The notes under the pieces were generated by a model. That model saw only the letters and a program-made list of their open reading frames with translations. It made no database searches and was not told the DNA's origin. Positions 26,929-36,106 of a stretch of DNA of 64,000 nucleotides are shown one piece after another (the first letter of the stretch is position 1; every line of letters starts with the position of its first letter). Origin of the DNA: Solibacillus sp. FSL H8-0523 (GTDB taxonomy: Bacteria; Bacillota; Bacilli; Bacillales_A; Planococcaceae); the NCBI RefSeq assembly GCF_038051985.1, contig NZ_CP150291.1:3472001-3536000 (forward strand). Reading direction: 5' to 3'. The position numbers were made by a program, and so were the translations under genes.

Positions 26929-28313
26929 TATTCCTCCATTAAAGGGAGCATGATTGTAACGAGCGTCCCTTGTCCCATTGTACTGTCTATTTTTAGTGTT
27001 CCACTGTGCTGTTTCGTAATTTGTTCCACGATGGATAGCCCTAACCCACTGCCACCATCCATTCGACTTCTTGCTTTGTTCACGCGATAAAAGCGTTCAG
27101 TCAAATGCGGTAAATCAGCCGCTGGAATGCCTTGTCCAAAATCCTGTATTGTAATGACTGCTTGATTGTTGTGTTGTGTTGTCGTTAGAATAATTTGCGA
27201 TGCCTCATGCGAATAACGAATCGCATTTTCTAGTAGATTAATCCATACCTGCTTTTGCTTTTGCTCGTCACCGTTAATGATGAGCGCTTCATCAAATTGT
27301 TGTATAATCTCGATGTGCTTATTGCTCGCCTGTTGCGTCACTAAGCAAATGGCATCTCGAATTGTTTCTGCTAATACGAGTGGTTCGTACTCCGTTTGCT
27401 CCACATCATCTTGACGCGCAAGCTGCATAAATTCATTCGTTAAACGTTCCATGCGTGCTGCTTCACGCGTAATAATTTGCATGGCTTCCTCTTTTTTTTG
27501 CCCTTCAATCAAACCACTTTGAATCGCTTCACTATAGCCCTTCACATAGCTAATCGGCGTGCGCAGTTCGTGTGAAACGGTTGCTAAAAATGATTTTTTC
27601 TCCTCATCCTCTTGCTGAATCGCCTCAGCCATTTGGTTAAAGGCAGAGGAAAGGCTACCTATTTCATCATTTGATTTCACGTCTACCCGCGTTTTGTATT
27701 GTCCCTCTGTCATCTGACCCACCGCCTGCTGTAAATCGGCAAGTGGCTGCAAAATTTTACGCATGCCATAGTAAACGAAAAATGCTGCGACAAGTAAAAA
27801 CATCACTGCACCCGTTAGAAGTAAGATCACTTCCTGCTTGGCTAGCTCCGAAATTTTTGCCAGTGGATAGTATACATAAATAATGCCTTCTAAACGATTT
27901 TGCTCAGCGAACGGTAAAATAACGGAGATAATTTGACGCTCAAAACGTTCCTCATAGCCAATCTTTGTAACCGAATTCCCTTTTAGGAGCTGTTGCCGTT
28001 CATCCACGCCAATCAGCGCATCATAGTCAATATCAAACGGTACACAAGCACTCAGTTCCCGTGGATTGCGCACAGCAAATATTTCAAGATTGGAATACGC
28101 CGCATACGCATCAATTTCGGCAATGAGTTCATCAGATACCTTGCCACCTGTATACTTGGTTTGCAGTTTTTCTCCGACTTCAATCATCATCGCTTTCGTA
28201 TCTTCCACATAAAGCTGCTCATATAAAAAGTTCGTAAATATGTACATGAAAATGACGGTCGCACTTAAAAACAATACGATTAATAGCCAAATTTTTGATG
28301 ATAATTTCCTCAT
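26928..28313 (-). CDS. Sensor histidine kinase with HAMP domain
   Basis: This is a classic membrane sensor: TM1 at residues 9-29, an extracellular domain of about 130 residues, TM2 at 161-181, HAMP at about 183-236, and HisKA with H248 in SHELRTPISYVKGY. The C-terminal HATPase has N box NLLENAIRYS and G boxes DFGQGIP and GSGLGLSIVEQI. At 461 residues it resembles CssS/ResE-type kinases. It overlaps the response regulator by four bases (ATGA). The signal is unknown; two lipoproteins in the same operon could be involved. Confidence 0.92.
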   Translation of the reverse strand: MRKLSSKIWLLIVLFLSATVIFMYIFTNFLYEQLYVEDTKAMMIEVGEKLQTKYTGGKVSDELIAEIDAYAAYSNLEIFAVRNPRELSACVPFDIDYDALIGVDERQQLLKGNSVTKIGYEERFERQIISVILPFAEQNRLEGIIYVYYPLAKISELAKQEVILLLTGAVMFLLVAAFFVYYGMRKILQPLADLQQAVGQMTEGQYKTRVDVKSNDEIGSLSSAFNQMAEAIQQEDEEKKSFLATVSHELRTPISYVKGYSEAIQSGLIEGQKKEEAMQIITREAARMERLTNEFMQLARQDDVEQTEYEPLVLAETIRDAICLVTQQASNKHIEIIQQFDEALIINGDEQKQKQVWINLLENAIRYSHEASQIILTTTQHNNQAVITIQDFGQGIPAADLPHLTERFYRVNKARSRMDGGSGLGLSIVEQITKQHSGTLKIDSTMGQGTLVTIMLPLMEE

Positions 28314-29002
28314 AAGTTCTTTTCAAAGCGATACCCTACACCCCAAACAGTTTGAATATAGTCACTCGCTTCCTTTGATTTTTTTCCAAGCTTAATGCGA
28401 AGTGTCTTAATATGTGTATCTACTGTGCGGGTACCACCAGAATAATTCAAATCCCAAATATGCTCGAGTAGCTGCTCACGCGAGTACACATTATCCGGAT
28501 GCTTCATAAATAAATACAACAGCTCAAATTCCTTCAGTGTCAACGTAATCGGCTCATCCTCGAGATATACTTTCCGTGAAACTTCATCGATTTTAATGAC
28601 CCCGTGCTGCAAAAATTGTGCTTCTGGTTCGTGCACCGATGCACCTGCACGGCGTAACACTGCATAAATACGTGCCACTAATTCATCGGCTGTGAACGGC
28701 TTCACGATATAATCATCGCCACCAAGCATCAGCCCTTTTACTTTGTCTTCGCTCGCATCTCTAGCCGTTAAAAAGATGACTGGTACAGGCGTCATCGCTT
28801 GAATCGCCTTGCATACCTCAAAACCATTCTCCCCGGGCATCATGACATCTAACAGCACGAGATCGATCGTTTGTTGACTAACCGCGTAATATGCTTCGGT
28901 ACCATTAGCTGCATGAATTGTATGAAAACCTGCATTTACCAGCACTAAATCAATGAGCTGACGCATATTTTGTTCATCATCTACAATTAAAATCGTCGTC
29001 AT
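28310..29002 (-). CDS. OmpR-family response regulator
   Basis: This is the partner of the downstream kinase. The receiver domain has D52 in LVLLDVMMPGENG, Thr in VIFLTARD and Lys in IVKPFTADE. A winged helix occupies residues 130-228 (YSGGTRTVDTHIKTLRIKLG). The 230-residue length is normal. It overlaps the upstream lipoprotein gene and the downstream kinase gene by four bases each, so the four genes form one tightly coupled unit. Targets may include the three 11-bp direct repeats upstream of the operon. Confidence 0.92.
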   Translation of the reverse strand: MTTILIVDDEQNMRQLIDLVLVNAGFHTIHAANGTEAYYAVSQQTIDLVLLDVMMPGENGFEVCKAIQAMTPVPVIFLTARDASEDKVKGLMLGGDDYIVKPFTADELVARIYAVLRRAGASVHEPEAQFLQHGVIKIDEVSRKVYLEDEPITLTLKEFELLYLFMKHPDNVYSREQLLEHIWDLNYSGGTRTVDTHIKTLRIKLGKKSKEASDYIQTVWGVGYRFEKNL

Positions 29003-29958
29003 GACGCTCTCTCCCTTACAAGTAACTGAAACGCACCTTTTCCTGTCACGACATGTTCGGTCACCTGGTCGTCGTTAATAAAATACAAGGTTTGATCGTC
29101 ATAGCCAGCTACGACTAACTGCCCTTGGAAATAGGCTACGGCAAATGGATTCGCCGCAATTTCTTGCTGCCATGTGATCGTGCCTTGTGTTGACACAGTA
29201 TAAATCATATTAGAGCCGTGACTTGCAACAACCACCTCATCGCTAGATTGTAAAAGTGTTACCGGCATCAGTGGTACTTTAATTTGCTTTTTTACTACGC
29301 CTGTTACTAAATCCAGTACCTGTACTTGGTCATTTGACTTACTTCCCTGCCCATGCCCACCAAGCCAAAGTTCTCCGGTTTTTTCGATGATTGCGATTCC
29401 TTGTGAAGAACTTTCGATTGGCCATTCTTGCTTCACTGTAAATGTAGCTGTATCCACGACAGATAGTAACGTATCTTTATAGTTCACTACATAAAGTAAG
29501 TTTTCATGTTGCGTCATCGACATTGGGTAATTGCGAAGCTTTACTTTGTTCTGCATGTCACCCGTTATGGAAAAGCTCGTTAATTCGTTTGTCTTACTAT
29601 TCGTTACATAAATCAGCTGGTGGTGTTCATCATAAAGTGCGTTCGTTACACCGATCCCTGTGTTAAATTTCTCGATTTGTTTGCCGGTTGAAAGCTCATA
29701 TAATTCGGCTTGTTCAAGTTGATGTCCGTAAAGTAAGAGCGCATCTTGCCCGAAAAGTAGTGCGCCTGTATAAGCCTTATCTAAATCCCATGTCGCCATT
29801 AACTCATTTTCTTCATCATAAAACGTAACAGAGGGCTCTAAAATATTGACGGATGCTATAAAATCTTGCTGGTCGTCAATCGCTTGAAATGCAGTCTCGT
29901 TGCAAGCTACCAACAAGAGCATACTACTAATTAAAATAATCATTCGTATATAATTCAT
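28999..29958 (-). CDS. Beta-propeller (YncE-like) lipoprotein
   Basis: This 319-residue exported lipoprotein has lipobox LVAC with Cys19. The rest is a repeat-built beta-propeller: recurring strands such as GIGVTNALYDEHHQLIYVTN, NLLYVVNYKDTLLSVVD and GELWLGGHGQG point to the YncE/WD40-like fold. It is the first gene of the operon with the two-component system and the YtkA-like lipoprotein. Its location outside the membrane suggests a scaffold or accessory sensor. No catalytic residues are seen. GGCGAGGTG precedes the ATG. Confidence 0.8.
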   Translation of the reverse strand: MNYIRMIILISSMLLLVACNETAFQAIDDQQDFIASVNILEPSVTFYDEENELMATWDLDKAYTGALLFGQDALLLYGHQLEQAELYELSTGKQIEKFNTGIGVTNALYDEHHQLIYVTNSKTNELTSFSITGDMQNKVKLRNYPMSMTQHENLLYVVNYKDTLLSVVDTATFTVKQEWPIESSSQGIAIIEKTGELWLGGHGQGSKSNDQVQVLDLVTGVVKKQIKVPLMPVTLLQSSDEVVVASHGSNMIYTVSTQGTITWQQEIAANPFAVAYFQGQLVVAGYDDQTLYFINDDQVTEHVVTGKGAFQLLVRERAS

Positions 29959-29983
29959 GGCGTTAACACCTCGCCTTTTAGCG

Positions 29984-30012
29984 TACTAAATAATTGTGAA
30001 ATTTGCATGAAA
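29984..30012 (-). promoter_or_regulatory. Possible response-regulator direct repeats
   Basis: Read on the minus strand, TTTCATG, TTTCACA and TTTAGTA follow one another with starts exactly 11 bp apart, a spacing typical of OmpR/PhoP-type regulator sites. They lie 26-54 bp upstream of the operon start. The third unit is degenerate. Confidence 0.35.
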
Positions 30013-30085
30013 TGGAAAAGATAAATTTGTGAATTTTTGGGTAATCGCCGTAACATAGAGTTACTTTTCTAATATATTTTAACTT

Positions 30086-30555
30086 GATTGATTGTCGGGC
30101 TACGGCATGACAGCATTATGGCCACGTGGTACGTGTCCATACTACTGTCTTTAATGCCGTTTGCGATGCCCACCAATCCATAAATTTTACTCTGTAAATA
30201 AAATTAAGTGCGTGAAATCAAGCCGCTTGCGCTATCGCGAGGCAGCAGGTATTGGGCAATATTTACTCATTTGATTTAGCATACTTTTTTATTTTCTAGG
30301 TTAAAATTATCCCTGTTTATAAGGAGTACTATTTTAATTATTATGATAAACCATTTTGTTAGAAGGGCTCACTTTATAACAAAGTAGAGTGGCGCGTAGC
30401 GGAGGGGGTGACTCCTGCGGGAACAGCACGCGCGGAAAATCCATTTTATGTGCCACCGTAAGAGGCACATAAAATTAGTTGGAGCCGTGCCCGCGGAAAG
30501 CTTCCCCCGTAGCGTAGCAGAACGGATTCAATTAAAAGAGCTTATAGTAATGAAC
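30086..30555 (-). repeat. Composite intergenic repeat, copy D
   Basis: This is a minus-strand copy. The second long hairpin has outer arms GATTGTCGGGC (30090-30100) and GCCCACCAATC (30168-30178) and inner ACGGCAT/ATGCCGT. The GC-rich module is at 30222-30241. The core hairpin has arms ATTTTATGTGCC (30443-30454) and GGCACATAAAAT (30464-30475), which pair perfectly despite differing from the other copies at several positions. A degenerate terminal box ends it (30541-30555). It fills the gap between the beta-propeller operon and hemY. Confidence 0.88.
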
Positions 30556-30573
30556 GCCATTTTTTCTCAAAAC

Positions 30574-30618
30574 AAAAAAGCTGCACTAAAAGCATCTACT
30601 TTTAATACAGCGTTTTCG
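30574..30618 (-). terminator. Probable terminator after hemY
   Basis: AAAGCTG...AAAAG pairs imperfectly with CTTTT...CAGCGTTT, with a T run on the minus-strand side just after the hemY stop. The stem is interrupted. Confidence 0.5.
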
Positions 30619-30636
30619 TTCAATATTAATTGAAAA

Positions 30637-32076
30637 TTAAATAGCTAACTTTTCTTCAAGCAACTGCTGTAAAATTTCTTCAGCGGTTTTCATCCCTTGC
30701 GTCACACAATCCGGAATACTAATACCTTCATATGAACTGCCAGTCAAATGCACATTCGGGAACTCCTGATGAAATTGGTCTTTCATCGCTCCCATACGTT
30801 CAGCATGGCCGATTGTATATTGAGGCATCGATTCTTTCCAGCGCGCGACTACCATTAATGAAGGTCGCTCCTCTAAACCAATTGCTTTTTTTAAATCTTG
30901 CAAGACGATTTTTTCGATTTCGTTATCAGATAGCTCCACAATCGATTCATCCCCCACACGGCCGATATAGACACGTAATAACTCGTGCCCTTCAGGTGCC
31001 ACATGGTCAAATTTACGATTGCTCCACGTACAAGTAGTAATCGCAAAATCACTGCTGCGAGACACAAAGAAATTAAGCGCATCTGCATACTTTTGCATCA
31101 CTTTTTTATCGAAAGCCAATGTTACCGTTGCAATCGTTGCGTAATTCATCTTCTCCATGTTGTTTAAGGTTTCTGAATCTCGGAATATTTTTTTCGCGAT
31201 ATTAAATGGTGTCGTCACAACAACTTGGTCAGCTTGCATCGACGTTCCATCATTTAAGTAAAGCTGTTGCGTTAAATCGACATTTTTTTCGATTGAATCT
31301 ACTTTTAAGCCTTTTAAAATGGTCACATTCGTTAAAGCATTTTCTAACGTTTCAATAACGGTTTCTAAGCCACCGTCAAACGATTCATAGTGGATTTCAC
31401 CAGGTGCATCAAGCAACGCATAAATACCTCTACCCGTTTTTTTCATGCCTACTAAAAGACTACCATAATCTTTTTCTAACTGGTAAAACTGTGGGAACAT
31501 AGATTGCATACTTACATGGTCGACATCACCTGCATACGTACCTGCTAATACGGGCTCAACTAGATTTTCCACTAGTTCTTTACCAAAGCGGCGACGGAAA
31601 AAGTCACTGATTGGTTCGTCCGCATCATGTGGTAGTTTCGGTAACAGCAAATCTCCGGCCGCGCGAACTTTTCCACTTAACGAAAGAAAATTCGACGTTA
31701 GCACAGATAAGATTTTAGGTGACCCCCCAAGCAATAAATTACTTGGGATTTGGTGAAGTTTGTTACCGATTGCGATAAATGTTCGACCGTTATTATTTTG
31801 TATAATTTTATGTTCGATATTCAAATCACGCGCCAAACTCCGAACACTGCTACGTGTATCAAAAAACGATTCAGGACCACGTTCAATAATGTAGCCATTT
31901 TTACGAACAGTGTGGATTTTTCCACCTAAACGTAAGGACGAATCAATTAACACGATTTCGACCGGTAAATTGTGCGCCATCGTTTTTTGTTGTAAATAGT
32001 ATGCCGTCGTTAAGCCTGTGATCCCACCGCCAACGATTACAACCTTTCTCCTTGTTAAAGTCACCTTCATCATCAC
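30637..32076 (-). CDS. hemY: Coproporphyrinogen III oxidase (HemY/CgoX)
   Basis: This FAD enzyme oxidises coproporphyrinogen III to coproporphyrin III in the Gram-positive coproporphyrin-dependent haem pathway. The 479-residue protein starts with the dinucleotide fold VVIVGGGITGLTTAYYL (about residues 12-28) and ends with TGSSYEGISIPDCV, the second FAD contact. It lies 8 bp after hemH in a hemE-hemH-hemY operon. An ATG pair opens the gene. Insertion of a two-component operon and repeat D separates it from yhgD/yhgE, which I recall as its direct neighbours in B. subtilis. Confidence 0.95.
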   Translation of the reverse strand: MMMKVTLTRRKVVIVGGGITGLTTAYYLQQKTMAHNLPVEIVLIDSSLRLGGKIHTVRKNGYIIERGPESFFDTRSSVRSLARDLNIEHKIIQNNNGRTFIAIGNKLHQIPSNLLLGGSPKILSVLTSNFLSLSGKVRAAGDLLLPKLPHDADEPISDFFRRRFGKELVENLVEPVLAGTYAGDVDHVSMQSMFPQFYQLEKDYGSLLVGMKKTGRGIYALLDAPGEIHYESFDGGLETVIETLENALTNVTILKGLKVDSIEKNVDLTQQLYLNDGTSMQADQVVVTTPFNIAKKIFRDSETLNNMEKMNYATIATVTLAFDKKVMQKYADALNFFVSRSSDFAITTCTWSNRKFDHVAPEGHELLRVYIGRVGDESIVELSDNEIEKIVLQDLKKAIGLEERPSLMVVARWKESMPQYTIGHAERMGAMKDQFHQEFPNVHLTGSSYEGISIPDCVTQGMKTAEEILQQLLEEKLAI

Positions 32077-32084
32077 TCTCTATA

Positions 32085-33017
32085 TTATTTCGCTAATTTT
32101 TTTTCGATCGCTGCAACCATCGCATCGATGAATAATGGATGCGTGTTCGGCATACTTGGACGATAATAGCTTGCGCCGATTTCATCACAAACCACTTTAC
32201 ATTCAATATCATTATCATAAAGGACTTCTAAGTGCTCTGTTACGAAACCAACTGGCGTGTAAATGAACGCTTTGTAGCCTTTTTGCTCGAATAATTCTTT
32301 TGTTAAATCTTGTACATCTGGTCCTAACCATGGCTCTGGTGTTTGACCAGCAGATTGCCAGCCGATTTCTACATTTTCAATATCAGAAGCGGCTTCGATT
32401 AAACGCGCCGTTTCGATTAATTGCTCTTCGTATGGATCGCCAGCTAATTTAATTTTTTCTGGTAATGAATGGTTTGACACGATTAAGCACGCAGACTTAC
32501 GCTCTTCTTCTGTCATTTTCGCTAGCTCACCGTTTACCGCTTGCTTCCAAAACTCAATGAATTTTGGCTCATCGTACCAAGCTTCAACCGATGTAATGTT
32601 TAGCGTGCCACCTAGTTTTTCAGCTGCTTCTTTTGCACGACCGTTATAAGATTTAATCGAGAATGTTGAGAAATGAGGTGCGAGAACAATTGATACTGCC
32701 TCTGTAATACCTTCAGCAACCATTGCTCCAACAGCGTCTTCTACGAATGGTTCGATATGTTTTAAGCCGATAAATAATTTATATTCTACTTCGTCTTGTA
32801 CTTCATTTAAGCGTGCACAAAGAGCCTCTGCTTGGGCCTGTGTCATTTTAGCAAGTGGCGAAATCCCACCAATTGCACGGTAACGTTTTGTTAAGTCATC
32901 GATATGCTCTTGAGATGGCTTACGTCCGTGACGAATATGCGTGTAATAACGTTCGATGTCTTCTTCTTTATATGGCGTTCCATATGCCATTACTAATAAA
33001 CCGCGTACTTGTTTCAT
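32085..33017 (-). CDS. hemH: Coproporphyrin ferrochelatase (HemH/CpfC)
   Basis: It inserts Fe2+ into coproporphyrin III. The chosen start, ATG 33017 (MKQVRGLLVMAYGTP), lies six bases after GAGGTG and gives 310 residues, equal to B. subtilis HemH; the frame could extend three codons to a GTG inside the ribosome site. Conserved segments are VLAPHFSTFSIKSYNGRA with the metal-site His, SNHSLPEKI, and VGFVTEHLEVLYDND with the catalytic Glu. It is soluble, without the Fe-S tail of actinobacterial enzymes. It lies between hemE and hemY. Confidence 0.95.
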   Translation of the reverse strand: MKQVRGLLVMAYGTPYKEEDIERYYTHIRHGRKPSQEHIDDLTKRYRAIGGISPLAKMTQAQAEALCARLNEVQDEVEYKLFIGLKHIEPFVEDAVGAMVAEGITEAVSIVLAPHFSTFSIKSYNGRAKEAAEKLGGTLNITSVEAWYDEPKFIEFWKQAVNGELAKMTEEERKSACLIVSNHSLPEKIKLAGDPYEEQLIETARLIEAASDIENVEIGWQSAGQTPEPWLGPDVQDLTKELFEQKGYKAFIYTPVGFVTEHLEVLYDNDIECKVVCDEIGASYYRPSMPNTHPLFIDAMVAAIEKKLAK

Positions 33018-33082
33018 GTTTTTCACCTCAAAGTAGTTTTAAACGCATGTTTTTACAATTATTTTGACTAATTTACGACAAC

Positions 33083-34132
33083 TTAGCGCTTTGCGATTTG
33101 CTCACGGCTATAGTCATGAACAAATGTTGTTAAACGTTTTAACACAGCAGGATCTACCTCTGGGAAGACACCGTGCCCTAAGTTAAAGATATGACCGCCA
33201 TTGTGTGCTAAGCCTTGGTCTACAATATCTTTTGCACGTGCTTCGATTATGTTCCAGTCTGCTAATAATAATGTTGGATCTAAGTTTCCTTGAACTGCTT
33301 TTGTTACCCCACGCGCTTCTGCTTCGCGAATTGGTAAACGCCAATCTAAGCCGACAACATCGATTGGTAGGTCGTGCCACTCTTTTACTAAGTGAGATGC
33401 ACCTACACCAAATTGAATTAACGGTACATTTAATGCACGTAATTCACCGAAAATGCGTGTCATAACTGGTTTAATAAAAATACGGTAATCTTCTACATTT
33501 AAAGCGCCAACCCATGAGTCGAAAATTTGAATTGCTTTTGCGCCTGCTTCAACTTGTGCAGTAATATCGGCAATAATCATATCTGCTAGTTTATCCATTA
33601 GCTTAAACCACGCTTGTGGCTGACTTACCATAAATGATTTTGTTTTTGCATAGTTACGGCTTGGGCCGCCTTCAATCATATAGCTTGCTAATGTAAACGG
33701 TGCGCCACCGAAACCGATTAACGGCACATTTAGCTGCTCTTCTGTTAACATTTTAATTGTTTCAAGTACAAATGGTGTATGCTCTTTGGCGTTGAATTCA
33801 CCTAGCTTGTCAACATCCGCTGCTGAGCGAATTGGGTTTGAAATAACTGGGCCTACACCTGCTTTAATTTTTACATCGACACCGATGCCTGGTAATGGCG
33901 TTACGATATCTTTGTAAAGAATCGCTGCATCTACGTTATATTGGTCAACCGGTAAACGCGTTACGTACGCACATAATTCCGGCTGCATTGTAATTTCTTC
34001 TAATGAATATTTTGCTTTAATTTCACGGTATTCTGGCTGTGAACGACCTGCTTGGCGCATAAACCAAACCGGCGTATGCTCTACTTGTTCCCCGCGAGCT
34101 GCGCGTAATAATGTATCGTTAAAATTCGTCAT
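33083..34132 (-). CDS. hemE: Uroporphyrinogen decarboxylase HemE
   Basis: It decarboxylates the four acetate side chains of uroporphyrinogen III to coproporphyrinogen III. The signature [17 protein letters not shown] is at residues 21-37, and the second signature [17 protein letters not shown] is near residue 140. The 349-residue length is normal. It is the first gene of the hemE-hemH-hemY operon, with AAGGGG before the ATG. The divergent heme monooxygenase gene lies 215 bp away. Confidence 0.97.
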   Translation of the reverse strand: MTNFNDTLLRAARGEQVEHTPVWFMRQAGRSQPEYREIKAKYSLEEITMQPELCAYVTRLPVDQYNVDAAILYKDIVTPLPGIGVDVKIKAGVGPVISNPIRSAADVDKLGEFNAKEHTPFVLETIKMLTEEQLNVPLIGFGGAPFTLASYMIEGGPSRNYAKTKSFMVSQPQAWFKLMDKLADMIIADITAQVEAGAKAIQIFDSWVGALNVEDYRIFIKPVMTRIFGELRALNVPLIQFGVGASHLVKEWHDLPIDVVGLDWRLPIREAEARGVTKAVQGNLDPTLLLADWNIIEARAKDIVDQGLAHNGGHIFNLGHGVFPEVDPAVLKRLTTFVHDYSREQIAKR

Positions 34133-34286
34133 GTTTGATTTCTACCCCTTAACATTTTTAATTTCTTATTAATTTATTTCGTAAAAACGTCATTGATATC
34201 CATTATCGACTATAAACTCTTCCGTGAAAAATGTATAGATTTCTTAGTTAAATGTCATAAAATTGCCCTTTACGCTACGGAACTTT

Positions 34287-34315
34287 TTGACAAATGGCTT
34301 GAACAGCTTTATAAA
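34287..34315 (+). promoter_or_regulatory. Promoter of the heme monooxygenase gene
   Basis: TTGACA (34287-34292) and TATAAA (34310-34315) with a 17-bp spacer, about 30 bp upstream of the gene. Confidence 0.75.
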
Positions 34316-34347
34316 TGGAAATAATAGAATAAAGGAGGTTACCGCCT

Positions 34348-34854
34348 ATGAATTTTTATGTAACATCTGGTACACCAGATTATATGGAGAAGTTAATTGA
34401 AAAAAACACGCAGCACCCTTTAATTTTACTGCACGGTAACGGCAATTCGGTCGTTTTACATGAGAGCGATAAAAAGTCTATTTTCGCTGTTCCAAGAAAA
34501 TTTGAAGTGATTGGTCAAAAAGGACAGTTTGAGCAAAAAGGCTATTTCACGATTTACAATATGCCTATTATGTCAGACGAGCGCCCCGTTTTCGAGAAAA
34601 AAGCACTTGATACCGTTTCCATGCTCAATACTAACGACGCAGTCATCGCTTATCGCATGCTACGCCCCGTAAAAGAGGAGACGTATCTACTTATTATTCA
34701 GTGGGGTGGCCCTGCTTCATATGAAGTATTTAAAAATAGCGCACCTTATGAAGAGAGCTTTGCCCAAATATTCGAAGGAAAAACAGCAGCACTGCAAACA
34801 ATGTTTAATTCATCTTCTTATATTACGACATATAGCGCGCCACCAAAAGAATAA
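34348..34854 (+). CDS. hmoB: Heme-degrading monooxygenase HmoB-like
   Basis: This is an antibiotic-biosynthesis-monooxygenase-fold protein that in B. subtilis (HmoB/YhgC) opens haem and releases iron. The 168-residue protein has the HmoB arrangement: a less conserved N-terminal half and a C-terminal ABM domain (about residues 70-165: VIAYRMLRPVKEETYLLIIQWGG, then YEVFKNSAPYEESF). Gene order, divergent from hemE, matches yhgC in B. subtilis. AAAGGAGGT precedes the ATG. Its own promoter is strong, and no Fur box is obvious. Confidence 0.88.
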   Translation: MNFYVTSGTPDYMEKLIEKNTQHPLILLHGNGNSVVLHESDKKSIFAVPRKFEVIGQKGQFEQKGYFTIYNMPIMSDERPVFEKKALDTVSMLNTNDAVIAYRMLRPVKEETYLLIIQWGGPASYEVFKNSAPYEESFAQIFEGKTAALQTMFNSSSYITTYSAPPKE

Positions 34855-34906
34855 TGCTCGGGTAGGAATTGTCGGGTAAGTCAGATAGTTTTCATTTACG
34901 AATCAA

Positions 34907-34945
34907 AAAAGCTGTGAGCACCATTTTTTTTGCTTGCAGCTTTTA
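34907..34945 (+). terminator. Terminator after hmoB
   Basis: AAAAAGCTGTGAGCA pairs with TGCTTGCAGCTTTT around a T-rich loop. Confidence 0.65.
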
Positions 34946-34970
34946 CTAGTTACTGATGGGGGGAATTTGC

Positions 34971-35522
34971 TTGGCTAAACAATTACATATCTTTATCGCC
35001 TTTTTTCGTTCAGGTATTTTAGGCTTTGGCGGTGGGCCGACGACGATTCCACTCGTTCATAAAGAGGTCGTGAAAACATACGCTTGGATGACAGACGAGG
35101 AATTTTCCGATGTCATTTCTATCGGCAATACGTTACCGGGTCCAATCGCGACAAAAATGGCTGGTTATATCGGCTACCGTGTTGGTGGTTGGCTCGGTTT
35201 AGTAACGGCCTTAATTGCAACCGTGTTACCAACCGTACTGCTATTAATTTTATTACTCGGCTCATTGAAGCAATTTAGCGATTCGAAGTTTGTAAGTGGG
35301 ATGACGAACGGGGTCATTCCGATTGTAGCCGTGATGATGGGTGTATTAACGTATGATTTTTTAAAAAAATCCAAGGCTTCACTTGGCTTTAAAATTGCCG
35401 CGCTTATTTTTAGCGTCAGCTTTATTGGGATCATCCTTTTAAACATTCATCCCGGCATTATCATTTTCATTTTATTAATTTTAGCGTTTGCACTCCCTAT
35501 TAAAGGAGGCAAAACGTCATGA
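34971..35522 (+). CDS. Chromate transporter, first half-size CHR protein
   Basis: This is a short-chain CHR family membrane protein, one half of a heterodimeric chromate efflux pump. It carries the family hallmark FRSGILGFGGGPTTIPL near the N terminus and TLPGPIATKMAGYIG near residue 45, with about six hydrophobic segments. I start at TTG 34971 (LAKQLHIFIAFF), which has GGGGGGAA upstream, giving 183 residues. It overlaps the second half by four bases (ATGA), so a 1:1 product is expected. Confidence 0.87.
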   Translation: MAKQLHIFIAFFRSGILGFGGGPTTIPLVHKEVVKTYAWMTDEEFSDVISIGNTLPGPIATKMAGYIGYRVGGWLGLVTALIATVLPTVLLLILLLGSLKQFSDSKFVSGMTNGVIPIVAVMMGVLTYDFLKKSKASLGFKIAALIFSVSFIGIILLNIHPGIIIFILLILAFALPIKGGKTS

Positions 35523-36046
35523 TTTATGTCCATTTATTTATTGCGTTTTTCTTACCAAATATTTTGGCTTACGGTGGTGGTCCTGCTGCGATTCCATTAA
35601 TTGAACATGAAGTTGTCGATAAAAATGACTGGATGACCAAAACAGAGTTTAGTGAATTACTTGCTCTCGCAAACTCATTACCTGGACCAATCGCAACAAA
35701 AATGGCGGGCTATATTGGCTTTGAAGTCGCTGGGGTTTTAGGCAGTGTTGTGGCATTAGCGGCGACAATCATCCCGTCATTAGCGTTAATGTTATTGTTA
35801 TTAAATTTACTGTATAAACACCGCAACTCACCGCGCGTAAAGCGATTATCAAGCTTTGTGTTACCTGCAATTGCAGTCTTATTACTGTCGTTAACCGTTG
35901 ATTTTTTACAAACATCTTATGAATTAAACCATCTCCTACCAACGATTCTTTTAGTCATCGCCAGTTATTTGGCGTTAGAAAAATTCAAAATCCACCCTGC
36001 TTTTGTTATTTTGGCTGGACTTTTAATCGGCGGTTTATTTTTATAA
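35519..36046 (+). CDS. Chromate transporter, second half-size CHR protein
   Basis: This is the partner of the preceding half-transporter. The 175-residue protein has FLPNILAYGGGPAAIPL near residue 8, SLPGPIATKMAGYIG near residue 58, and about five or six hydrophobic helices. Both halves keep the GGGP and PGPIATK motifs, so neither looks degenerate. AAAGGAGG lies within the end of the first gene. Export of chromate by such pairs is known for the family; other anions cannot be excluded. Confidence 0.87.
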   Translation: MIYVHLFIAFFLPNILAYGGGPAAIPLIEHEVVDKNDWMTKTEFSELLALANSLPGPIATKMAGYIGFEVAGVLGSVVALAATIIPSLALMLLLLNLLYKHRNSPRVKRLSSFVLPAIAVLLLSLTVDFLQTSYELNHLLPTILLVIASYLALEKFKIHPAFVILAGLLIGGLFL

Positions 36047-36065
36047 TGGATAATTACGACATTTC

Positions 36066-36073
36066 ACCGATAT
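36066..36073 (+). promoter_or_regulatory. Sigma-D-like -10 element before the flagellin gene
   Basis: ACCGATAT differs at one position from the flagellar sigma-D -10 consensus GCCGATAT. The -35 region 15 bp upstream is a poor match, so the site is tentative. Confidence 0.4.
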
Positions 36074-36106
36074 AACCTCTGAGTATCTTTTTTGGAGGTG
36101 AGTAAC

